From: Chitinophaga sp. CF418
GTDB taxonomy: Bacteria; Bacteroidota; Bacteroidia; Chitinophagales; Chitinophagaceae
Length of the DNA: 64,000 nucleotides
Direction of reading: 5' to 3'
Assembly: GCF_900142925.1 (NCBI RefSeq)
Contig: NZ_FRCN01000014.1
Location: forward strand, 186,001 to 250,000
The translations under genes were made by a program, and so were the position numbers. Of this stretch, positions 26,383-36,071 are shown in pieces (position 1 is the stretch's first letter; the number at the start of each line of letters is the position of its first letter). Under the pieces are notes generated by a model. The model saw only the letters and a list, made by a program, of their open reading frames with translations. It was not told the DNA's origin and did not search any database.

Positions 26383-26731
26383 TGCGTTTGTTTTTAGTTT
26401 AATAATTCTTTGTCTGTTTGAGATCACCCTTTTAGGTGCTTGCTCTCTTGCTGAAGGAATGTGATGAGTCAACAATAACGTCGCTTTTACATATTTCTTT
26501 TATTACCATCAAAGGTCAGTTCTATAATTCGATTTCTAAAATCACTGTATTAATCGGTGCTATCAAAAAAGTAATATGCGCGGTTGTCTGATAATATATA
26601 GCTGGATTTGTCATACAGATTCTTTTCCCGTCAGGGATGCGCACGCGGTGAAGTAAATATCCAATATGACCGGACTGGAAGAGCCGGTTGTTAGTGATGG
26701 TATATAGTAGGCGTAAAGGGGAAAGAGTTCC
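26383..26731. other. Intergenic stretch
   Basis: 349 bp. Contains a short inverted repeat (ACCGG / CCGGT, about 26672-26692) behind the gene ending at 26732, which could be a weak terminator, and the 10-mer TCAAAGGTCA at about 26514, repeated near 34003 before another - strand gene. No gene seen. Confidence 0.35.
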
Positions 26732-27406
26732 TTAAAGTTGTCCAAATTGAATAAGGTGATGATATCCATTTTCAAATGGATATTCTTTGATGGAGGTTTG
26801 CAGGAACTTCATTACAGGATCAAGTGCCGGCTCCTTTAAATGATACTGAAATGTGTCCCAGTTACTGAATTTCTTATAAATTACAAACTGGGTTTTGTGG
26901 TTAACTACCTGATTTAGCTGAAACAACAACAAACCGGGGGACTTCTGGAGAGCAGGCATTATATTACGGTTTATCGATTTGAAATGTTCTTCTGTACCAG
27001 CCTTCACATCTACAAATAACATGATGGTTAATGCATCCCGGCTAATTTCTCTAGAAAATAATTCCAGCTCTTGTAGAAAAAAGGTTTCAACCGGACCTGC
27101 CATTCCAATCTTAACTAAAGCACCGACAGCTTTTGCTGCAGTAGTTCTTTTATTTTTTTTATAAAAATCAGGACTGCTCCATCGTTCTATCATCCACATG
27201 ATACAGCTATCTCCTCTCTCATAATATGCTTCTGCCATTGCATTACCGGTTGCCTGAAGGGAGCTAAACGCATATCGCTCTAAAACTTCGAGAAATTCAT
27301 CCCGATAGGAATTTTTTATATGATATTGTGTTAAAACAATAGTCTGCCCTTTTTTGACACACAAAAACCTTGAGAAGGCTATCTCCCATATTCTGCGAGT
27401 TTTCAT
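26732..27406 (-). CDS. Tandem antibiotic-biosynthesis monooxygenase (ABM)-fold protein
   Basis: 224 residues from the Met at 27406 (MKTRRIWEIAFSRF); the longer frame from 27481 adds unlikely sequence. Two ferredoxin-like ABM repeats: the first about 25-95 (IVLTQYHIKNSYRDEFLEVLE...IMWMIERWSS), the second about 125-215 (LTIMLFVDVKAGTEEHFKSIN...FVIYKKFSNWDTFQYHL). Such domains are found in quinol monooxygenases and heme-degrading enzymes. Two fused repeats give an intramolecular dimer. Function unassigned. Divergent from the sigma-54 activator gene with a 278-bp gap. Confidence 0.7.
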   Translation of the reverse strand: MKTRRIWEIAFSRFLCVKKGQTIVLTQYHIKNSYRDEFLEVLERYAFSSLQATGNAMAEAYYERGDSCIMWMIERWSSPDFYKKNKRTTAAKAVGALVKIGMAGPVETFFLQELELFSREISRDALTIMLFVDVKAGTEEHFKSINRNIMPALQKSPGLLLFQLNQVVNHKTQFVIYKKFSNWDTFQYHLKEPALDPVMKFLQTSIKEYPFENGYHHLIQFGQL

Positions 27407-27684
27407 TGCGATAATATTAAGAAATGTGATAAGTTTGTCAGGCAAAGTTGGCAATAAATTTTCCGGCGGAAAAACAAACACAGTAATGGTTGGTCGTATT
27501 ATTTTAATAATGAAAGGTTAGCGGCAGATTTTTTTCATCTTGAATAAAAGTTTGTTAAACGTATTTTTAACCTGTATCCAGCCTATCTGGTCGATGTCTA
27601 TAAAGGACGGTACAATATTCTATATGTAATGTCTAAATATTTTATAATTTCTAAATGTATTCTCATTTTTAAGCAGCTGCAATT

Positions 27685-29637
27685 ATGACAAAAAAGGTAC
27701 TGATTGTAGAAGACGAATTCATTGTAGCCAGTAATCTGCAGCAGGTATTACAGCGATCGGGCTATGAAGTAAGCGGCATAGCTGCGTCTGTCGAAGAAGC
27801 CGAAGAGAGTTTAAAAAGAAATAGGCCTGACATTGTATTGCTTGATATCCGTTTACAGGGAGAGCGCTCCGGTATCGATATTGCGAGGAAATTAAAATCT
27901 GAGCATATTGCGTTTGTTTATTTATCGGCCAATTCAAACCAGAAAGTATTAGAAGAAGCGAAGATGACTTATCCTGATGGATTTTTAGTTAAGCCATACA
28001 GGAAAAAAGACTTGCTGATTATGTTGGATATTGCCTGGTACCGGCATGCGCATAGTCTCGAAGCAAAAACGAACCAGGAAATACTTTTACAGAAACAGTT
28101 AACAGAAATAAGCAATGAAAATTCGGATAGCCAGCAAAAGTTGTTGAAGATTGCCGGGATCATGCAATCTTGTGTACCATTCGATCTTATCACATCTGGA
28201 CTAAGACCACTCAATACCGTTCAATTCAACGATAAAGGGTATTTGCGCATTGGATTCGATGAATACCAGTTTATTGGAGAAAAAGAGCTGCTGACAATTA
28301 CAAATCTGAAGAGAACAGCGCTGTCTGTAATTCTCTCAAACAGCCATGTGGATATAAACACGACCATTTATAACAATGAACCTGCCAGTGAAAAGCCGAA
28401 TATACCGTCACTTCAAAAAACGTTGATTGAAACTTTCAATATACAATCTTACCTCGTATTTCCTGTTGTGCTAAGCAATGGACTATCATTTCACTACTTT
28501 TTCTACAGTCGTCAACGTAATATATACACGAACAAGCACATTTCCATGCTGGACCATTTGAGAACGAGTCTGGCAGAAGTAGCTGAAAAACTAATTTACG
28601 GAGACAATCTGGCCATTTCAAAATATGATCAGGCTAATGCAGAAAGAAAGCTACAGGGAGATTCGCTGAATTACCCCGAATTCCGGAGCATTATCGGCAA
28701 CCACCATCTCCTGTTAGGAGCATTAGACCTTGCTGCACAAGTCGCGTTTTACAATACATCAGTTTTAATTCTTGGAGAAAGTGGAACCGGGAAAGAAAAA
28801 CTGGCGCGGGCCATTCATTTATTGTCGCCAAGAAAAAATGCGCCCTACATCACAGTAAATTGCGCGGCTATTCCGGCTACGCTAATAGAGTCAGAACTAT
28901 TTGGTCATGAAAAAGGTGCGTTTACCGACGCTACGGAAAAAAGAAAAGGCAAGTTCGAACAGGCTGATGGTGGAACTATTTTCTTAGATGAGATAGGAGA
29001 ACTTTTGCCTGAGATGCAGGTAAAAATTTTGCGTTTTTTGCAGGAGAAGGAAATTCAATGTATTGGTAGTAGTTCACTTACAAAAGTAAATGTTCGTGTA
29101 GTAGCTGCTACTAACCGTAACCTGGAGAAAGAAGTTGCTGCAGGAAATTTCCGGCTTGACCTATATTACCGTGTGAATGTTTTCCCTATTACTTTACCGT
29201 CATTGCGGGAACGTAAAAGTGATATAAAAGAACTGGCTATTTATTTTGCGGAAAAATTCTGCAGGGAATTTAATAAACCGTTCCATGGCATTCTCACTTC
29301 AATGATGGAAGACATGATTGCTTATGATTGGCCGGGAAATATCCGGGAACTTGAGAATGTTATAGAACAGGCTGCCATTCTCAATGACGGCAAATCAAAA
29401 TTAGAACTGAAACGAAAACTTACAGGTCACACAATACCAACCACGAAGGTGATTAAAACGCTTGAGGATGTAAAAAACATCCAGGCTGAAACAGAACGGG
29501 AATATATCATTTCGATACTCAAACAGGCGAATGGCCGCGTCCGTGGCGCCAATGGAGCTGCACAATTAATGAATATCAAACCTACGACACTGGAATCAAA
29601 AATGGCCAAGCTGAAAATCAGGCGGGAAGATCTATGA
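27685..29637 (+). CDS. Sigma-54-dependent response regulator (NtrC-like)
   Basis: 650 residues. REC domain (phosphoacceptor Asp about 54 in IVLLDIRLQGE), a coiled linker, a GAF-like region (about 150-310), AAA+ domain with Walker A GESGTGKE (about 364), the sigma-54 contact loop GAFTDA (about 411) and Walker B GGTIFLDEIGE, then a Fis-type HTH at the end (NGAAQLMNIKPTTLESKMAKL). It opens sigma-54 holoenzyme promoters when phosphorylated. No kinase adjoins it. A sigma-54-like site lies 180 bp downstream, before the LysR gene. Confidence 0.92.
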   Translation: MTKKVLIVEDEFIVASNLQQVLQRSGYEVSGIAASVEEAEESLKRNRPDIVLLDIRLQGERSGIDIARKLKSEHIAFVYLSANSNQKVLEEAKMTYPDGFLVKPYRKKDLLIMLDIAWYRHAHSLEAKTNQEILLQKQLTEISNENSDSQQKLLKIAGIMQSCVPFDLITSGLRPLNTVQFNDKGYLRIGFDEYQFIGEKELLTITNLKRTALSVILSNSHVDINTTIYNNEPASEKPNIPSLQKTLIETFNIQSYLVFPVVLSNGLSFHYFFYSRQRNIYTNKHISMLDHLRTSLAEVAEKLIYGDNLAISKYDQANAERKLQGDSLNYPEFRSIIGNHHLLLGALDLAAQVAFYNTSVLILGESGTGKEKLARAIHLLSPRKNAPYITVNCAAIPATLIESELFGHEKGAFTDATEKRKGKFEQADGGTIFLDEIGELLPEMQVKILRFLQEKEIQCIGSSSLTKVNVRVVAATNRNLEKEVAAGNFRLDLYYRVNVFPITLPSLRERKSDIKELAIYFAEKFCREFNKPFHGILTSMMEDMIAYDWPGNIRELENVIEQAAILNDGKSKLELKRKLTGHTIPTTKVIKTLEDVKNIQAETEREYIISILKQANGRVRGANGAAQLMNIKPTTLESKMAKLKIRREDL

Positions 29638-29663
29638 ATGTATGGGGAAACCAATTAATGCGA

Positions 29664-29713
29664 CTCCGAAAATATTGGACGTAAAAATCAGCGCGACTCC
29701 GATATTTTCGGAG
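29664..29713. terminator. Inverted repeat after the sigma-54 activator
   Basis: 12-bp arms CTCCGAAAATAT and ATATTTTCGGAG are separated by 26 nt, and the word GCGACTCCGA occurs twice in the interval. Placed 27 bp after the stop, so a likely transcript end or a regulatory fold; the T tract is poor. Confidence 0.45.
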
Positions 29714-29819
29714 CTCAGTGCCAGTAATATTTTCCTGTTCACCTAAACATCTCCGTGAGACAATTGCTTCTCAATACATTGCGTATTTAAATTTCATTTT
29801 TATATTATTTATCGGCAAA

Positions 29820-29835
29820 TGGCACTTAAATGGCT
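29820..29835 (+). promoter_or_regulatory. Sigma-54-like -24/-12 promoter
   Basis: TGGCAC-TTAAA-TGGCT has the invariant GG and GC ten bases apart, as in TGGCAC-N5-TTGCW (one mismatch in the -12 box). It precedes the LysR gene by 45 bp and follows a sigma-54 activator. Confidence 0.4.
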
Positions 29836-29879
29836 TATGTGATACATCTGACATAGTCAATTTAAAAAAACCTTAAGCC

Positions 29880-30776
29880 ATGTTGAATTTAGAATGGTTT
29901 AGAACATTTAAAGCAGTTTACGAGACGGGCAACCTATCTACTGCCGCGCAAGCACTGTTTATTTCCCAGCCCGGTGTAAGTGTTCATCTAAACTCCCTGG
30001 AAGCTTATACCGGATACCGCTTGTTTGAGCGGGTAGCAAAGAAGATGATACCCACGGAACGTGGTATTATACTATATAATTGTATAATAGACCCTATCAA
30101 CAAACTGGAGGCGGCAGAAGAATCCTTCCACAGAAATTCCAAAGTGGAGAAGCCAACGATCAGTGTAGGTATGGGGTTTGAAATCTTTAAATACACACTT
30201 GAAGAACACCTTGCACAATTACCTTTCAATCTTGTCTTACGGTTTGGTGAGTATCGCCAGATTCTACAAGAACTTGATACAGGGAAACTGGATCTGATAT
30301 TGACCCCGAAAAAGGGCAGTCAAACAAACCTGGAATATATACCGTTTACTACAGAGCGTATCATTTTGATCTGTGGCAATGAAACAGATACCGAACAATT
30401 TGATAGCCTGGTATTGACCAATGAAAGAACGGCGATCAGGGAATGGCTGAAAGAGCAGATATGGTACACCACTGCAGCCGACATGGAGTACCTTGAACAT
30501 TTCTGGACGGCGAATTTTGACTGCCTGCCAGACCTTAAGCCAAACTATGTAGTTCCTTATTTCTCTTCTATACTGCGTTGCCTAAGTAAGGGAAAAGGCT
30601 TCGCCGTAATACCGGATTTTCTTGCTAAAAAAGAGCTTGCGCTTAAATCGGTTAAACTCGCCTGGGAGGGAAGTCCGCACGTGGAAAACACCCTGCATTT
30701 CGGCAAACGGAAAAAGACGATATACTCCAATGAGATCCGACAACTGGAACAAATATTGACAATGAACTGGTTTTGA
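29880..30776 (+). CDS. LysR-family transcriptional regulator
   Basis: 298 residues. N-terminal winged HTH (about 3-60: FKAVYETGNLSTAAQALFISQPGVSVHLNSLE in pieces) and a substrate-binding domain (about 90-290). Located between a sigma-54 activator and a TPR sensor kinase, all on the same strand but with separate leaders. Coinducer unknown. A sigma-54-like promoter sits in front of it. Confidence 0.9.
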   Translation: MLNLEWFRTFKAVYETGNLSTAAQALFISQPGVSVHLNSLEAYTGYRLFERVAKKMIPTERGIILYNCIIDPINKLEAAEESFHRNSKVEKPTISVGMGFEIFKYTLEEHLAQLPFNLVLRFGEYRQILQELDTGKLDLILTPKKGSQTNLEYIPFTTERIILICGNETDTEQFDSLVLTNERTAIREWLKEQIWYTTAADMEYLEHFWTANFDCLPDLKPNYVVPYFSSILRCLSKGKGFAVIPDFLAKKELALKSVKLAWEGSPHVENTLHFGKRKKTIYSNEIRQLEQILTMNWF

Positions 30777-30897
30777 GAAAGACATCAAAGGATTATTGAT
30801 TTACATATAACCAATTCCAGCTATACCTACACTTTAAAACAGCTTTATCACATCGTCTTGTTAGCGCCCGTATATTGCATACTTAAACAACCTTCTC

Positions 30898-33141
30898 ATG
30901 CGCTTCCTCCTATTGCTTATTATGACCTCAGCAGTCGTCCCGGCGGCAGCCCAGGAGTTCAGTCTGCTCCAGGCCGATTCACTCAGGCATGAGTTGACGA
31001 ATACCAGCGACAACTACACACGGGTAAAAACACTCATACACCTGGCAGAGTACCATATCTGGAAGAAGGGCGAATTAGCAATAAACCTGGACAGCGCAAA
31101 TGCCTGTTTGACCGAAGCAGATCGGCTAAATCGAATAGTGCAGTCGACAGAACTGGCAGGCCACCAGTTACTCATGAAAGGGTTTATGCTCACGGAACAA
31201 GGAAAGAGAAAGGAAGGTCAAGCGGCCGTAATGCAATCCATTCCCCTGTTGCAAAAAAGCAATAGTCAACGTTTGCTTGGACTGGCATATTTTGAGCTGC
31301 AGGCCTTTTATGATTATTCAGATAGTTCTCAACGCAGGGAACGTATCCGAATTACGGGTCTTGCGGTAAAGGCCTTCCACCTGGCAGGAGACAAGGTGCT
31401 GGAAGGATGGGCCCTCACCACATTGGGCGATCTGCATAGCATAGAGGAAGAATATGCAGTTTCCAATGAATATCTTCTCCAGGCAGTGGCAATATACGAG
31501 GCCATTGGGCAAAAAAAAACACAGGATGCATATGAACTGCTCGGCAGGAATTGTAACAACCAGGGGGATTACAGACGTGCATTCGAATATGCATTACTCG
31601 CACTGAAAGCTGCAAAGGCGACCAACGATTCCAGTATGCAAATGGCTACGATTAACAACCTGCTTGGTTCGCTGTACCGGAACGCCGGCAGAGCAGAGAT
31701 CAGCATTGCGTATTATCATGAAGGACTGACCGTAGCTTTACAGCACAAAGATGGTCCGAATGCACTGCTGATGGCTTATGTACTAGGCCGCACTTATCTA
31801 GACCTTCACCAGTCTCGCAAAGCCATTGAAGTTTTAGATGCGATTCCCCGGGGCTTGCTCGATTCTTCTAATGCCAGGGTAAAAGCCCTCATGGGAATGG
31901 TATACATGGACGGACACTACGTCGGGAAACAACAAAAAAAAGCGTACAAATATGCTGTCATCCTGGAAAAGTTGATTGAAGAAAACACACTGACGGCGGA
32001 GTGGGCCAACCGCGTTTGCATAGCATTGGTTAGGTATCATTTGAATGAGCATGATATTGCCAAAGCTCGCCTGTACCTCGATAAATGTATGACTGTATCG
32101 CTGCTGCCCACCTCGCCTGAATGGGTTTCCCGATATGATATCAGTTACAAGGTCGATTCGGCCGAAGGAAATTATAGAGCAGCATTTTACGATTTACTCA
32201 AATACAAAACGCAAGACGATTTACTCCACAATGATGTCAAAACACGCCAGTTTCAACAACTGGATGTAGAATACGAAACCTCTAAGAAAGTGGATTCCAT
32301 CTCTTTGCTCACCCAAAAAACCAACCTGCAGGCCACCAATCTGCGACAGGCTCACCTGATCCGCAACATCACTATGATTGGTATTGTACTTGCGCTGGCC
32401 GTCATAGGTTTGCTCTACCGGCAATACCAGCTCAAACAGCGGAACAATAAGACAATGGCCATCAAAAACGAACACCTGGAACACCTCGTCACCGAAAAAG
32501 AATGGCTGCTACAGGAAGTAAATCATCGCGTTAAGAATAATTTGCAGACCATCGTAAGTCTCCTCGAATTACAATCCGATTCTCTCAGTGGAGAGGCTCA
32601 TTTCGCATTGCAAACCAGCCAAAACCGTATATACGCTACCTCTCTGCTTTATCAAAAGCTTTATAGAACAGAGAACGTGTCGTCCGTCAACATGAAAGTT
32701 TACATCACCGAACTCGTACAGCACCTCCAGGATGCACTTGGCAGCAGTACATTCGTAACTGTTACATTAGACATTTCCCCTATTGAACTCGATGTCTCAC
32801 AAGGTGTACCCCTCGGACTGATAATAAATGAAATAATTACCAATTCATTCAAGTATGCATTCGATCAAACCATTTCATATCCGGAAATCGTTGTTACCTT
32901 TGCCATCGAGCACGGTGTTGCTAGCCTCGTCATCAAAGACAATGGGATCGGCTTTCCCTATGCCGGCAAAGACAACTTTGGGACCGGTTTAAAACTGGTA
33001 AAAGGACTGACGGGAAATATAAATGGGGAGGCCACCATCGTATCAAACAATGGCACCTTTATAAAAATCATGTTCTTGCCCAAAGGCTCACCCACATCGG
33101 AAATGCAAAGCAGTACACCATCGGAGATATTTAGCTTATAG
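30898..33141 (+). CDS. TPR-containing sensor histidine kinase (HisKA_2 type)
   Basis: 747 residues. Signal peptide, then TPR-like helical repeats (about 40-440) facing the periplasm, one TM (about 485-505), a short coiled coil, and a kinase core starting EVNHRVKNNLQTIVSLLELQ (His about 543), with an ATPase domain LIINEIITNSFKYAF, DNGIGFP and GTGLKLVKGL. This HWE/HisKA_2 class commonly feeds response regulators coded elsewhere. No regulator follows it. Signal unknown. Confidence 0.9.
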   Translation: MRFLLLLIMTSAVVPAAAQEFSLLQADSLRHELTNTSDNYTRVKTLIHLAEYHIWKKGELAINLDSANACLTEADRLNRIVQSTELAGHQLLMKGFMLTEQGKRKEGQAAVMQSIPLLQKSNSQRLLGLAYFELQAFYDYSDSSQRRERIRITGLAVKAFHLAGDKVLEGWALTTLGDLHSIEEEYAVSNEYLLQAVAIYEAIGQKKTQDAYELLGRNCNNQGDYRRAFEYALLALKAAKATNDSSMQMATINNLLGSLYRNAGRAEISIAYYHEGLTVALQHKDGPNALLMAYVLGRTYLDLHQSRKAIEVLDAIPRGLLDSSNARVKALMGMVYMDGHYVGKQQKKAYKYAVILEKLIEENTLTAEWANRVCIALVRYHLNEHDIAKARLYLDKCMTVSLLPTSPEWVSRYDISYKVDSAEGNYRAAFYDLLKYKTQDDLLHNDVKTRQFQQLDVEYETSKKVDSISLLTQKTNLQATNLRQAHLIRNITMIGIVLALAVIGLLYRQYQLKQRNNKTMAIKNEHLEHLVTEKEWLLQEVNHRVKNNLQTIVSLLELQSDSLSGEAHFALQTSQNRIYATSLLYQKLYRTENVSSVNMKVYITELVQHLQDALGSSTFVTVTLDISPIELDVSQGVPLGLIINEIITNSFKYAFDQTISYPEIVVTFAIEHGVASLVIKDNGIGFPYAGKDNFGTGLKLVKGLTGNINGEATIVSNNGTFIKIMFLPKGSPTSEMQSSTPSEIFSL

Positions 33142-33288
33142 GCACAAACGCTTTTATTAAATCATCTTTACTACCTGCTGCAGGTATCCTTGAACGTTTC
33201 TATAAACACTCCGGTTAATAGCTATTACAAGCTTCTTCCTATTTTGAGATTTAATTCTTTCTCCCTTCCAATTAATTTGCTCATTTTA

Positions 33289-33340
33289 TGTCAATTTGGC
33301 TCTAACATATCCAATTGCACTAGATAAAGCCAAATTGACA
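33289..33340. terminator. Long inverted repeat in the gap after the kinase gene
   Basis: 13-bp perfect arms TGTCAATTTGGCT and AGCCAAATTGACA with a 26-nt loop in a 288-bp gap between convergent genes (33142-33429). It may end transcripts from both sides, but the loop is long and there is no clear T tract. Confidence 0.4.
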
Positions 33341-33429
33341 ATAATATCCTATACATCTGTTGTCCACCACTCTGGCATATTCACCAATCTGATTAATTTC
33401 GATTTCATTTTTTTTTTAAAACCATTCAA

Positions 33430-33981
33430 TCAAATACCATAACTGCCGGTAAGGGCCTTCTTTTCGATGCTTTTTGCAAACAGGGGTGTTTCTTCATGAT
33501 TGTGAGCATCCGATGCAACCTGGCGGTCGTGAGCAGCCTGAGTCAAAGAAATGTTGTGCACTTTCATAAATTCAAAAAACTCAGGCGTTGCTGTTGCATG
33601 AATTTCGTTGGTATATTCACAGGTTTGATCGTCCAACTTTGTGGCTCTAAGTTCCCATAGCACCTGAACTTTGCTGCGGCCGTTGGCGGTGATCGTATCA
33701 GAAACCGATAACATACGGCAATAATCTGCCCTGTACTCAGTAGCCACATAATGCTGAATGATAAGCGCGTTACCGATGGTTTCTACATTGATTGACACGG
33801 GCTCGCCAGCTAAAGTGCGTGTAAAGCCGGCTGCGATATGAGCTGTAGAACACCTTTGATACTCTTCATCGGGGAGATTGAATAACCAATCTGCGATGTT
33901 TACTTTTTCAATTGGCGCGTTAATGATCGCTTTTACAGTTGAGTGAGAAAGCGCGTTTTCGGTAGTTTGTTTGATTTCCAT
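33430..33981 (-). CDS. SRPBCC-like protein of unknown function
   Basis: 183 residues. The pattern VKAIINAPIEKVNIADWLFNLP at the N-terminus and the beta-rich middle (GNALIIQHYVATEYRADYC, VQVLWELRATKLDDQTCEYTNEIHATATPEF in pieces) suggest a START/SRPBCC hydrophobic-cavity fold. No catalytic motif seen. Divergent from the LysR gene at 34091, which is the likely regulator through the palindrome between them. Confidence 0.6.
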   Translation of the reverse strand: MEIKQTTENALSHSTVKAIINAPIEKVNIADWLFNLPDEEYQRCSTAHIAAGFTRTLAGEPVSINVETIGNALIIQHYVATEYRADYCRMLSVSDTITANGRSKVQVLWELRATKLDDQTCEYTNEIHATATPEFFEFMKVHNISLTQAAHDRQVASDAHNHEETPLFAKSIEKKALTGSYGI

Positions 33982-34055
33982 GATATTTTTTGTTTAACGA
34001 TTCAAAGGTCACCGAAATTTATTAATCGTCTAAACTCATATTTTCGATATACTTG

Positions 34056-34070
34056 ATCGGTAAAACCGAT
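34056..34070. promoter_or_regulatory. LysR-type operator palindrome
   Basis: ATCGGT-AAA-ACCGAT, a perfect palindrome 21 bp before the LysR start and within the divergent promoter region of the SRPBCC-like gene. It has the dyad form of LysR boxes. Confidence 0.5.
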
Positions 34071-34090
34071 TATTTTTAATATTTTTAAGG

Positions 34091-34987
34091 ATGGAACTTC
34101 GTCAATTGAAATACTTTATCAAAGCTGCCGAATTACAAAATTTTACTGAGGCTTCGGGTGCATTATTTATTACGCAAAGCACACTATCTCAACAGATCAA
34201 ACAATTGGAAGATGAACTGGGAATAACGTTGTTTGACAGGATCGCAAAGCGGGTACGGCTCACAGAGGCAGGTAGAACGTTTTTGCCTTATGCCCTCAAG
34301 ACAGCGAAAGATGCCCAAGACGGCAAGGACATGTTGAAGGATTTGATGAATCTGAATACAGGAACGCTGTCGATCGGCGTAACCTATGGATTAATGGCTT
34401 TGTTAACGAAAGCTATACTGGACTTTTCACAAGAGTATCCAAAAATCAGCATAAAAATCAGCTTTGGCACCACTCAGGATTTACTGGACAAGCTTGAGCA
34501 GGGTCATATTGATATGATGTTATCTTTTTCGCAAGGTGAGAAAGGCGAAGGATTTGAAATTGAACGTTTGTTTTCTTCCTGCCTGGCGCTCGTAGTGCAC
34601 AAAAGCCATCCGATGGGTGGTAGAAAGCAGATCAACATTAAGCAATTAGATGGCCTGCCTTTGATATTGCCTACCAGAGGATATAGCATCCGCAATTACC
34701 TGGATCTTTTATTGGAAGATCATCATTTAATACCTGATATCAAAATGGAAGTAAATGACATCAATACGCTTTTACAATTGGTAGATAGTGGTCGGTGGGC
34801 AACCATATTAATGGGTTCGTCGATCTTTAACTATCCTCATTTAAAAGCACTGAAAATTACAGGTGAAGGTATGACCCGATTGGCTACTATTTCCTGGCTG
34901 GCAGGTCAATATCGCAAAAAAGCAGCGCGATTACTGGCGCAGCTATTAGTCCATCATGCGGAAGACTATCATGGTCAACAGGCATAA
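34091..34987 (+). CDS. LysR-family transcriptional regulator
   Basis: 298 residues. HTH at about 2-60 (MELRQLKYFIKAAELQNFTEAS, then FITQSTLSQQIKQLEDELG), effector domain about 90-290 (GTLSIGVTYGLMALL, IDMMLSFSQG). Resembles CynR/CysB-like regulators. Divergent from the SRPBCC-like gene, sharing a 109-bp promoter region with a palindrome. Confidence 0.92.
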   Translation: MELRQLKYFIKAAELQNFTEASGALFITQSTLSQQIKQLEDELGITLFDRIAKRVRLTEAGRTFLPYALKTAKDAQDGKDMLKDLMNLNTGTLSIGVTYGLMALLTKAILDFSQEYPKISIKISFGTTQDLLDKLEQGHIDMMLSFSQGEKGEGFEIERLFSSCLALVVHKSHPMGGRKQINIKQLDGLPLILPTRGYSIRNYLDLLLEDHHLIPDIKMEVNDINTLLQLVDSGRWATILMGSSIFNYPHLKALKITGEGMTRLATISWLAGQYRKKAARLLAQLLVHHAEDYHGQQA

Positions 34988-35144
34988 ATCCCTCTCCATA
35001 TCCACTCTTCAGTCATATTGATTAGTTCATCATAGCTATTTGTATTTATATAGTCTTTAGTCTGGCCTACTTACCTGCGTATGTATCCATCACATAAACT
35101 TCATCATCTGTATGAAAATGAATTAATTCATCTAATGGCTGCAT
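34975..35144 (-). pseudogene. Possible decayed small gene
   Basis: A frame starting ATG at 35144 reads MQPLDELIHFHTDDEVYVMD and stops at 35067. Another frame just beyond reads NSYDELINMTEEWIWRG to a stop inside the LysR 3' end. Protein-like composition in two frames suggests a decayed coding region directly behind the small gene at 35151. Family not recognised. Confidence 0.3.
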
Positions 35145-35150
35145 TTTATA

Positions 35151-35279
35151 TTAAGACTTCTTTAAACTGCTATATTTCTCAAATGCCTCAACAAATTGCT
35201 CATATGAATGAATCCCTAACTTTTTGCTTTTCTGATTGAATAAGGTCTTAGCAATACCCTCGATCTCTTCATCCGCCAT
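35151..35279 (-). CDS. Small open frame, 42 residues
   Basis: ATG at 35279, TAA at 35151-35153. The product is charged and helical (MADEEIEGIAKTLFNQKSKK then HSYEQFVEAFEKYSSL). The composition looks coding, but it may be a fragment of the decayed gene that follows it at 7 bp. It lies 36 bp downstream of the GC-rich VOC gene on the same strand. Confidence 0.35.
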   Translation of the reverse strand: MADEEIEGIAKTLFNQKSKKLGIHSYEQFVEAFEKYSSLKKS

Positions 35280-35315
35280 GAGTGCCTCTGCTTTAAAACC
35301 TCAGTTGCCGATTTA

Positions 35316-35741
35316 TTACTTGAGCTGCTCGCTTAACCCGACGATGATGCCCTCGGGACCGCGTAGGTATGCGAGCCGATACATACTCTCGTATTGCACC
35401 ACTTCGCCGACCAGTTCAGCGCCGTGAGCAAGCAGGCGTGCGACCACTTCATCGATACGATCGACGGCGAGCATGATACGTCTGATCCCAAGTTCATTTA
35501 CCGGAACCTTCTCGGGTCCGGTTCTGATCGCTCCCGGCGTGTGGAATTTGTCCAGCTCAATTCGCCCGTGGCCGTCCGGTGTTCGCATCAGTACGAGGGT
35601 GGCACGGACGTTCTGAAGGCCAATGAGACGATCTACCGTGGAGCCCCCGACGGTTGTTTCGCCCTCCAACTCGAATCCGAGTTCGAGAAAGAAGGCTTTC
35701 ACGGCTTCGAGGTCATCGACGACGATGAGGACGTTGTCCAT
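35316..35741 (-). CDS. VOC-family (glyoxalase/bleomycin resistance-like) protein
   Basis: 141 residues from the Met at 35741 (MDNVLIVVDDLEAVKAFF); the longer start at 35765 is upstream of the fold. Two beta-alpha-beta-beta-beta units typical of vicinal oxygen chelate proteins: LGFELEGETTVGG, TPDGHGRIELDKF, then GIRRIMLAVDRIDEVVARLLAHG and YRLAYLRGPEGIIVGLSE. The metal-binding positions are only partly recognisable. The base composition is clearly more GC-rich than all neighbours, with GC-ending codons, so recent transfer from a high-GC bacterium is likely. Confidence 0.88.
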   Translation of the reverse strand: MDNVLIVVDDLEAVKAFFLELGFELEGETTVGGSTVDRLIGLQNVRATLVLMRTPDGHGRIELDKFHTPGAIRTGPEKVPVNELGIRRIMLAVDRIDEVVARLLAHGAELVGEVVQYESMYRLAYLRGPEGIIVGLSEQLK

Positions 35742-35983
35742 TCGTAGTAATTTGCTTTTTACCATCGTTTTACTTCTTTATAATTCAAAACCTATGATCT
35801 CAATATTAATATACTGCAAATAGTCTGCATGTGCTGGCCGCAGTTTATATGATTATAGCTATTTAAAAACCTATCCAGGATATATTCATGAAGGTTTGCG
35901 AAAAGCGGGCTTACACTTCCATTCGCCAGGGCTTGCTACATAGCCCATTTTATAGTATTGATTTTCAACACATACAACCACAC

Positions 35984-35999
35984 GTTGTTAAATAACAAC
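35984..35999. promoter_or_regulatory. Palindromic operator GTTGTTA-AA-TAACAAC
   Basis: Perfect 7-bp arms, about 65 bp upstream of the -7 element of the XRE gene; CAACCA words repeat beside it. Probable site for the XRE-pentapeptide regulator. Confidence 0.45.
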
Positions 36000-36063
36000 C
36001 ACAAGTAGTATGATTACAACTAACAGGTTCCGCCTTTTTGCTGATTGTAGGGAAAGACCAGAA

Positions 36064-36071
36064 TATCTTTG
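36064..36071 (+). promoter_or_regulatory. -7 promoter element TATCTTTG
   Basis: Matches TAnnTTTG. A TTTG at 36037-36040 lies 23 nt upstream as a candidate -33. It gives a leader of about 30 nt to the ATG at 36106 and supports that start. Confidence 0.5.
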
